A DNA stretch of 5,066 nucleotides from NCBI GenBank assembly GCA_937896705.1, contig CALBOC010000067.1:1-5066 (forward strand). Direction: 5' to 3'. Source of the stretch: an uncultured Micrococcaceae bacterium (GTDB lineage: Bacteria; Actinomycetota; Actinomycetes; Actinomycetales; Micrococcaceae). The position numbers and the translations under genes were made by a program. Shown one piece after another: positions 1 through 5,066 of the stretch. A model generated the notes under the pieces. The model saw only the letters and a program-made list of their open reading frames with translations, searched no databases and had not been told where the DNA came from. Numbering within the stretch: position 1 is the first letter of the stretch; the number at the start of each line of letters is the position of its first letter.

Positions 1-1563
1 TCTGAAAAAGAAGAAGACGCTGGTTTTACCAATAACTGGAAAGACCCAGCGGAAATGAAAAGCATTCTCAACGACGCCTTCGACGGTGCGATGCGCGGTC
101 GGACGATGTACGTCGTTCCATTCGTGATGGGCCCGCTTGATGCCAAAGACCCCAAATACGGGGTGGAGATCACCGACAGCCCATATGTCGTGTTGTCCAT
201 GCGCATCATGGCTCGTATCGGCACCGATGTGCTGGACAAGATGTCCGAAACCGAAGCGTTCTTCGTACCAGCGCTGCACTCTGTGGGCTCGCCTCTGGAG
301 AACGGCCAGCAAGACGTTACATGGCCATCCAATGACACCAAGTGGATTGTGCACTTCCCAGAAGAGCGCTCCATCGTCTCCTATGGCTCCGGCTACGGGG
401 GGAACGCCCTGCTTGGCAAGAAGGCCTACTCGCTGCGCATTGCCTCCGCAATGGCGCGCGACGAGGGCTGGATGGCCGAACACATGCTCATCCTGAAGCT
501 GACCAGTCCCGAAGGTAAGTCCTACACCATCACCGGTGCCTTCCCCTCGGCCACCGGTAAAACGAACCTGGCGCTCATTGATCCCACGCTCGAGGGCTGG
601 AAAGCCGAGACCCTCGGGGATGACATCGCCTGGATCACCCCGGATGACAATAACGAACTGCGCGTGGTGAACCCAGAATACGGTTTCTTTGGTGTGGCAC
701 CCGGGACCGGTTGGCACACCAACCCCAACGCCATGCGCGCGATCGCCAAGGGCAACACCCTCTTCACCAACGTTGCGCTGACCCCCGAGGGTGGCGTCTG
801 GTGGGAAGGCCTGACCAAAGAAAAACCAGCACAGCTCACCGACTGGTTAGGTAATGACTGGACTCCGGACTCCGAGACGCCAGCAGCTCACCCGAACTCA
901 CGGTTCTGCACTCCCATCGATCAGACAGACATGCTGGCCAAGGAGTACTACGACCCAGAAGGCATCAAACTCGATGCCATCCTGTTCGGCGGTCGACGTG
1001 ACAACGCCATCCCGCTGGTCACCGAGGCACGCTCCTGGCAAGACGGGGTGTTCAAAGGCGCCACCTTGTCATCAGCGCAAACCGCTGCCGCCGAAGGTAC
1101 CGTCGGTGTGGTCCGTCGTGACCCGATGGCCATGCTGCCGTTTATCGGCTACGCGGCCGGGGACTACGTCCAAAACTGGTTGGACATGGAAGACAAGGTC
1201 GGCACCGAGAACATGCCGCAGATCTTCTTGGTCAACTGGTTCCGTCGAAACGACCAGGGCAAGTTCTCTTGGCCCGGTTTCGGCGAAAACTCTCGCGTAC
1301 TGAAATGGGTCGTCGAACGGCTCGAGGGCAAGGGCGACGGCGTGGAAACCCCCATCGGGGTTGTGCCGACCGAAGACGCGCTCGATCTGACCGGCTTGGA
1401 TATCTCGCAAGAGAACCTGCTGAACTCGATCGCATTTCACGCCGAGGAGTGGCACGACGAAATCCCAATGATCGAAGAATGGTTCGAAAAATTCGGTGAC
1501 AAGCTCCCAGCAGCTATGTCAGAAGAACTTGAGGGCCTCAAAAACCGCCTGGGTCTGAAGTAG
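1..1563 (+). CDS. pckG: Phosphoenolpyruvate carboxykinase (GTP), 5'-truncated by window edge
   Basis: This cytosolic enzyme converts oxaloacetate and GTP to phosphoenolpyruvate, CO2 and GDP, the entry step of gluconeogenesis. The frame is open from base 1, so the ATG at 55 is internal. About 520 residues are visible, and some 85-90 N-terminal ones are missing relative to the usual ~605-610. Numbering from base 1, the family motifs are: the GYGGN..LGKK loop (131-141), P-loop FPSATGKT (181-188), kinase-2 motif GDDIAW (206-211), NSRFCTP (C303), FGGRR (329-333), and [11 protein letters not shown] near the guanine pocket. The Mn ligands align by spacing as K141, H161 and D208 (K244, H264 and D311 in mammalian cytosolic numbering). 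Oddly, the P-loop cysteine typical of the family is Thr185, the loop Cys after LGKK is Ala, and C303 is the only cysteine visible. Active-site residues otherwise look intact. The stop is TAG at 1561, followed 14 bp later by a hairpin. The promoter lies outside the window. Confidence 0.97.
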   Translation, partial: SEKEEDAGFTNNWKDPAEMKSILNDAFDGAMRGRTMYVVPFVMGPLDAKDPKYGVEITDSPYVVLSMRIMARIGTDVLDKMSETEAFFVPALHSVGSPLENGQQDVTWPSNDTKWIVHFPEERSIVSYGSGYGGNALLGKKAYSLRIASAMARDEGWMAEHMLILKLTSPEGKSYTITGAFPSATGKTNLALIDPTLEGWKAETLGDDIAWITPDDNNELRVVNPEYGFFGVAPGTGWHTNPNAMRAIAKGNTLFTNVALTPEGGVWWEGLTKEKPAQLTDWLGNDWTPDSETPAAHPNSRFCTPIDQTDMLAKEYYDPEGIKLDAILFGGRRDNAIPLVTEARSWQDGVFKGATLSSAQTAAAEGTVGVVRRDPMAMLPFIGYAAGDYVQNWLDMEDKVGTENMPQIFLVNWFRRNDQGKFSWPGFGENSRVLKWVVERLEGKGDGVETPIGVVPTEDALDLTGLDISQENLLNSIAFHAEEWHDEIPMIEEWFEKFGDKLPAAMSEELEGLKNRLGLK

Positions 1564-1577
1564 TATTTCCCCATCTC

Positions 1578-1611
1578 GTCAACCGGGTCTGCATTTGCGG
1601 GCCCGGTTGAC
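1578..1611 (+). terminator. Strong hairpin after pckG, probable intrinsic-type terminator
   Basis: A perfect 10-bp inverted repeat (GTCAACCGGG at 1578-1587, CCCGGTTGAC at 1602-1611) extends inward by five more pairs, two of them G-U. This gives a 15-bp stem with an ATTT tetraloop at 1593-1596. It starts 14 bp after the pckG stop and is the only large palindrome I found in the gap. No T-run follows, which is common for hairpin terminators in GC-rich actinobacteria but leaves termination unproven. It could instead protect the pckG mRNA 3' end or attenuate read-through into the helicase gene. Confidence 0.75.
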
Positions 1612-1617
1612 TAGGTT
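1612..1617 (+). promoter_or_regulatory. Candidate -10 element for a leaderless helicase transcript
   Basis: The hexamer TAGGTT fits the actinobacterial -10 pattern TANNNT. It ends exactly 6 bp before the helicase ATG, so initiation at the usual distance would fall on the A of the ATG and give a leaderless mRNA. No recognisable -35 box stands 16-18 bp upstream; that position falls in the loop and upper stem of the pckG hairpin. The only ribosome-binding-like alternative is AGG at 1613-1615, 8 bp before the ATG, which is weak and overlaps the same hexamer. The placement is seen directly; promoter activity is inferred. Confidence 0.45.
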
Positions 1618-1623
1618 AACACC

Positions 1624-3693
1624 ATGGCATTACGCGATGAAGCAACCCAGGTCCTATCCGAACTCGTTGGTCGGCCAGCTGATTTCCATAAGGGACAATA
1701 CGAAGCGATCGAAGCAATCGTCGCCAATCGGCAACGCGGACTGGTGGTGCAACGAACCGGCTGGGGTAAATCCGCGGTGTACTTTGTGGCCACCGCCCTG
1801 CTGCGTCGCCAAGGCCACGGTCCCACACTGATCATTTCACCGCTGTTGGCGCTGATGGCAGATCAGGTCGCAGCAGCCGAACGTGCCGGGATTCGCGCTG
1901 AATCGATCAACTCGGCCAACGCTGCTGCCTGGGATGACATCACCCACCGGTTGGCAGCAAATGAGATCGATGTGCTGCTGATCTCCCCGGAACGTCTCAA
2001 CAACCCCGCGTTTCGACAAACCCAACTACCCGACCTGCTCGAGCGGTTGGGGTTATTGGTCATCGATGAGGCACACTGTATCTCCGACTGGGGGCACGAT
2101 TTCCGGCCCGATTATCGGCGCATCGGTGGAATCATCGAAGACCTCGACACTCCTATTCTGGCGACCACGGCCACGGCCAATCAGCGGGTCGTAGACGATG
2201 TGCTAGAACAACTCGGCGACGATGTCTTCCTCACCCGCGGGCCACTGGCACGGTCATCGTTACGACTGTCGGTGCTGCCCATGGCCGACTCACCCGCGCG
2301 CATCGGGTGGCTGATCGACCATATCGGGGGGTTTGAATCCTCGGGCATCATTTACACCTTGACGGTTGCCGCGGCCGAAGATATCGCCGCCGCGCTGCAA
2401 GCTGCTGGCCACAACGTCGCGGCCTATACCGGCGCGACCGCCCCGGAAGAACGCACCGAACTAGAACAAGCACTCAAAGACAACAGGGTCAAAGCCCTGG
2501 TGGCGACCTCAGCTTTGGGGATGGGATTCGATAAGCCCGACCTGGGGTTCGTGGTGCACTTTGGCGCACCCGCATCACCGGTGTCCTACTACCAGCACAT
2601 TGGACGTGCCGGTCGTGGCACCGATCACGCCGAGGCCATTCTGCTGCCGGGTGCCGAGGACGAACGCATCTGGGAATTTTTCGCCACCGCCTCAATGCCA
2701 GACGAAGCCACAGCCCACGCTGTCCTGGAAGCAGCCACCCAACCGCTGTCGGTCCCTGCCCTGGCCGCGCGCGTGGATCTGACCCCCACCAGGCTCGAAC
2801 TACTACTGAAAATTCTGGCCGTTGACGGTGCGATGCAGCGGGTTCAAGGCGGCTGGCAGGCCACCGGAGAGCCCTGGCACTACGATGCGCAGCGCTACGA
2901 GCACGTCGCAGCCCAGCGCGTGGCCGAACAGCAACTCATGCTCGACTATCAGGCCACAAAAACATGCCGCATGCGATTTCTATCGGAGACCCTGGATGAC
3001 CCCTACGCCCAAGACTGCGGTCGATGCGACAACTGCGCGGGCCCGTGGCACACCACTGACATCTCCGATGCTGCACGCAACCAGGCCCAACAGGTGCTCT
3101 CCCGGCCCGGGGTGGAGCTCGCCCCGCGGCGCATGTGGCCCACCGGGCTGCACAACCTGGGCATACAACTCAAAGGCAAGATCAAACTCCAGGCCGAACC
3201 AGGGCGCGCCCTGGCACGTTTGACAGACCTGGGATGGGGACCGACGCTGCGGGAGCTACAAGACCCGGAGACCCCCGATGCAGCCGTGCCAGACCGTCTG
3301 GTCAAGGCCGTCGTCGAGGTATTGGCCGATTGGGACTGGGCACAACGACCTGTCGCAGTCGTGGCCATGCCGTCACCGAACCGACCACAACTGGTCACCA
3401 GCTTGGCGCAGTCCATCGCTAAGATCGGCCAGCTGCCCTACTTGGGTGCACTGGATTGGCACGGACCGGTCCCAGTACCTGCGGCCAACAGCGCGTTCCG
3501 GTTGGCCCAGGTGTGGCAACGTTACAGCGTGCCGGACCAGTTACGGCAAGACCTCGCTCAGGCACCGCAGCCCGGACCGGTATTTCTCGTCGATGATTTT
3601 GCGGCGACCAAGTGGTCTGTGACCGTGGCCGCCGTGAAGCTGCGCGAGGCCGGTGCTCCCGGGGTCCTGCCACTGACGCTGGGCACCGTCTAA
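1624..3693 (+). CDS. RecQ-family ATP-dependent DNA helicase with C-terminal PRTase-like domain
   Basis: This is a probable 3'-5' superfamily 2 DNA helicase for repair or recombination. Helicase motifs by residue: motif 0 FHKGQ (21-25), Walker A TGWGKS (45-50), Ia SPLLALMADQ (72-81), DEAH (148-151) with the RecQ aromatic loop SDWGHDF (154-160), III TTATA (181-185), V ATSALGMGFDKPD (294-306) and VI QHIGRAGR (324-331). A helix-turn-helix-like stretch follows (about 374-407), then the RecQ zinc site C448, C465, C468, C471. Instead of typical RQC and HRDC regions there is a linker (about 485-555) and then a segment resembling ComF-type phosphoribosyltransferases: VVAMPSPNRPQ (579-589) and VFLVDDFAATKWS (653-665). 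The PRPP-loop glycine expected after Thr662 is Lys663. An in-frame TAG at 1612 leaves no start codon before ATG 1624, and motif 0 sits the expected distance in. The reading frame is intact. It is not clearly orthologous to E. coli RecQ, so no symbol is given. Confidence 0.93.
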   Translation: MALRDEATQVLSELVGRPADFHKGQYEAIEAIVANRQRGLVVQRTGWGKSAVYFVATALLRRQGHGPTLIISPLLALMADQVAAAERAGIRAESINSANAAAWDDITHRLAANEIDVLLISPERLNNPAFRQTQLPDLLERLGLLVIDEAHCISDWGHDFRPDYRRIGGIIEDLDTPILATTATANQRVVDDVLEQLGDDVFLTRGPLARSSLRLSVLPMADSPARIGWLIDHIGGFESSGIIYTLTVAAAEDIAAALQAAGHNVAAYTGATAPEERTELEQALKDNRVKALVATSALGMGFDKPDLGFVVHFGAPASPVSYYQHIGRAGRGTDHAEAILLPGAEDERIWEFFATASMPDEATAHAVLEAATQPLSVPALAARVDLTPTRLELLLKILAVDGAMQRVQGGWQATGEPWHYDAQRYEHVAAQRVAEQQLMLDYQATKTCRMRFLSETLDDPYAQDCGRCDNCAGPWHTTDISDAARNQAQQVLSRPGVELAPRRMWPTGLHNLGIQLKGKIKLQAEPGRALARLTDLGWGPTLRELQDPETPDAAVPDRLVKAVVEVLADWDWAQRPVAVVAMPSPNRPQLVTSLAQSIAKIGQLPYLGALDWHGPVPVPAANSAFRLAQVWQRYSVPDQLRQDLAQAPQPGPVFLVDDFAATKWSVTVAAVKLREAGAPGVLPLTLGTV
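3690..3693. other. Convergent overlapping stop codons (helicase and manB)
   Basis: The four bases CTAA contain the helicase stop TAA (3691-3693, plus strand) and the manB stop TAG (complement of 3690-3692, minus strand). With no intergenic space, each transcript's 3' end must lie inside, and antisense to, the other gene. No strong hairpin is obvious at the junction. Confidence 0.95.
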
Positions 3694-5066
3694 GAACGGA
3701 TAATCGCCAGCACGGTATCACGTAACCACTCCATCGTGGCCACATCGGGTGCTTCGGCGTTGAAGCGCAACAGCGGCTCGGTATTGGATGGCCGAATATT
3801 GAACCACCACGAACCGTCTGCGGCTTCAATCGTGGTCCCGTCCATGGTCTTGAGCACGGTCTCCACCCCGGCGTCGAATTCGGCCACGACTTTTGCGATG
3901 GTCGCAGCCTGATCATCGACGCGCGAGTTAATCTCTCCGGAGGCCACATACGGACTGTATTCGGCCGCCAATGTAGAAGCCGGGGCTTGCGTGGCACCCA
4001 GCATGGCTAGGACATGCATGGCCGCCAACATCCCGGTGTCGGCGTTGAAGAAGTCGCGGAAATAATAGTGCGCTGAGTGCTCGCCACCGAAAATCGCTGC
4101 GTGTTCGGCCATATAGGCCTTAATGAACGAGTGGCCCACCCGAGTCTCGATGGCGCGACCACCTGCTGCTTCGACCACTTCGGAGACCACTTTCGAGGTG
4201 ATGAGGTTATAAATAACCACCGGGGTCGTTTCCCCGGCGTCTTGGGCTCGGGCGATTTCCCGCACCGCAACCATCGCGGTAATAGCTGACGGTGAGATCG
4301 GTTCGCCGCGCTCATCGACCACAAAACACCGGTCTGCATCTCCGTCAAACGCCAGGCCGATGTCTGCGTTGTGCTCCCGAACCGCGGCCTGGAGATCCAC
4401 CAGGTTTGCCGGTTCGATCGGGTTGGCCGGGTGATTCGGGAACGTGCCGTCTAATTCGAAGTACAGCGGAATAATCTCGATGGGTAGCGCCTCAAGCACT
4501 CGATCACCCAGCACCGCCGGGGTCGTGTACCCGGCCATTCCATTGCCGGCGTCGACCACAACTTTCAGCGGCCGGATAGCAGAAAGATCCACCAGCGACC
4601 GCAAATACTCGGCATAAGCGGTCAGGGTATTTTGCTGCCGCACCGTCCCCGGCGTCTGAACACTAGTGACGCACTCGGCGTCCAAATATCCCTGCGCCAG
4701 GCGTTGAATATCGGCCAGCCCGGTATCCGAGGAAATCGGGACCGCTCCGGCTCGGGTCATCTTGAGACCGTTATACCCGGCGGGGTTATGCGAGGCAGTA
4801 AACACCACACCGGGGGCCTCAAACACCCCGGAGGCATGGTACAACATATCGGTGGAAATCAACCCCAGCTGCACCACATCGGCACCCGCAGCTGCAGCCC
4901 CACGAGTAAACGCGGCCACGTAATCTTCGGACGAGGGGCGCATGTCACCGCCCACCAACACCGTAGTCGCATCGGTAACCTCAACAAAGGCGAACCCGAT
5001 GGCAAGTGCGGCATCCGAATTTAACGTGTGGTCTTCAATACCGCGAACGTCATAAGCTTTGAAACT
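3690..5066 (-). CDS. manB: Phosphomannomutase/phosphoglucomutase, 5' end beyond window
   Basis: This alpha-D-phosphohexomutase interconverts mannose 6-phosphate and 1-phosphate (and/or the glucose equivalents), supplying GDP-mannose and other nucleotide sugars for envelope glycans. There are 458 residues from the window edge. The frame stays open upstream of the internal GTG at 4961 and begins SFKAYDVRGIE, the family's N-terminal motif, so only a few to about 15 residues are missing. Numbering from the edge: phosphoserine loop TASHNP with S92 (codon 4791-4793), metal loop DGDADR (241-246, bases 4329-4346), sugar-binding GGEHSAH (327-333) and the phosphate-binding loop RPSNTEP (425-431). All four domains of the fold are therefore represented. 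The sugar loop has Ala where many homologues have Gly (GEHSGH). Substrate choice between mannose and glucose cannot be fixed from motifs. The gene converges on the helicase gene with overlapping stops; its promoter is outside the window. Confidence 0.96.
   Translation of the reverse strand, partial: SFKAYDVRGIEDHTLNSDAALAIGFAFVEVTDATTVLVGGDMRPSSEDYVAAFTRGAAAAGADVVQLGLISTDMLYHASGVFEAPGVVFTASHNPAGYNGLKMTRAGAVPISSDTGLADIQRLAQGYLDAECVTSVQTPGTVRQQNTLTAYAEYLRSLVDLSAIRPLKVVVDAGNGMAGYTTPAVLGDRVLEALPIEIIPLYFELDGTFPNHPANPIEPANLVDLQAAVREHNADIGLAFDGDADRCFVVDERGEPISPSAITAMVAVREIARAQDAGETTPVVIYNLITSKVVSEVVEAAGGRAIETRVGHSFIKAYMAEHAAIFGGEHSAHYYFRDFFNADTGMLAAMHVLAMLGATQAPASTLAAEYSPYVASGEINSRVDDQAATIAKVVAEFDAGVETVLKTMDGTTIEAADGSWWFNIRPSNTEPLLRFNAEAPDVATMEWLRDTVLAIIRS

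Noticed and set aside
55..57. ATG at 55 as the start of pckG
   Set aside because: The frame is open to base 1, and residues upstream read as carboxykinase-like sequence. Starting here would remove about 105 residues of a conserved enzyme.
854..1303. 149-codon plus-strand open frame within pckG
   Set aside because: It is an off-frame reading of conserved carboxykinase sequence, with Arg, Thr and Ser bias and no domain.
3651..3688. Possible hairpin CGGTGC / GCACCG near the end of the helicase gene, considered as a terminator
   Set aside because: The stem is only 6 bp (8 with a bulge), the loop is over 20 nt and no T-run follows. It lies inside coding sequence and is compatible with chance in GC-rich DNA.
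3419..3997. 192-codon open frame on the minus strand crossing the helicase-manB junction
   Set aside because: It overlaps two well-supported genes, its translation is rich in Arg, Pro, Trp and Ser as expected for an off-frame reading of GC-rich DNA, and it shows no recognisable motif.
4959..4961. GTG at 4961 (minus strand) as the start of manB
   Set aside because: The same frame continues to the window edge and encodes the conserved FKAYDVRG N-terminal motif, so the true start lies beyond 5066.
4632..5024. 130-codon plus-strand open frame antisense to manB
   Set aside because: It lies wholly over the conserved N-terminal half of the mutase, including the phosphoserine loop. Its Gly- and His-rich composition fits an antisense shadow.

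Overview
The window carries three tightly packed protein genes from what looks like an actinobacterium. The DNA is fairly GC-rich (estimated by eye, near 60%). The carboxykinase is the GTP-dependent type usual in actinobacteria, and the helicase belongs to a RecQ branch that I recall mainly from actinobacteria. A member of the Micrococcales is plausible, but that placement is a guess from protein style and was not computed.

Layout. Positions 1-1563 (+) hold the C-terminal ~520 residues of a GTP-dependent phosphoenolpyruvate carboxykinase (pckG); its start lies before the window. Positions 1564-1623 form a short gap with a strong hairpin (1578-1611), followed at once by a -10-like hexamer placed as expected for a leaderless promoter. 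Positions 1624-3693 (+) encode a complete 689-residue RecQ-family DNA helicase whose C-terminus looks like a degenerate phosphoribosyltransferase (PRTase) fold. Positions 3690-5066 (-) encode a convergent phosphomannomutase/phosphoglucomutase (manB type), lacking only its first few to about 15 residues at the right edge. The helicase and mutase stop codons overlap by 4 bp. There is no gene-free stretch above 300 bp. I saw no tRNA, rRNA, CRISPR array, insertion sequence or other mobile-element signature.

How the genes relate. PckG makes phosphoenolpyruvate from oxaloacetate at the entry to gluconeogenesis. ManB isomerises hexose 6-phosphates and 1-phosphates for nucleotide-sugar and cell-envelope glycan synthesis. 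Both are central carbon enzymes, but they are on opposite strands with the helicase between them, so no shared operon is implied. The helicase is probably a DNA repair or recombination protein with its own promoter.

The most interesting items are the helicase-PRTase fusion with an altered PRPP-loop motif, the loss of the usual P-loop cysteine (and nearly all cysteines) in the carboxykinase, and the compact terminator-to-leaderless-promoter junction. The window otherwise reads as ordinary chromosome. The helicase fusion is the best candidate for under-described biology.
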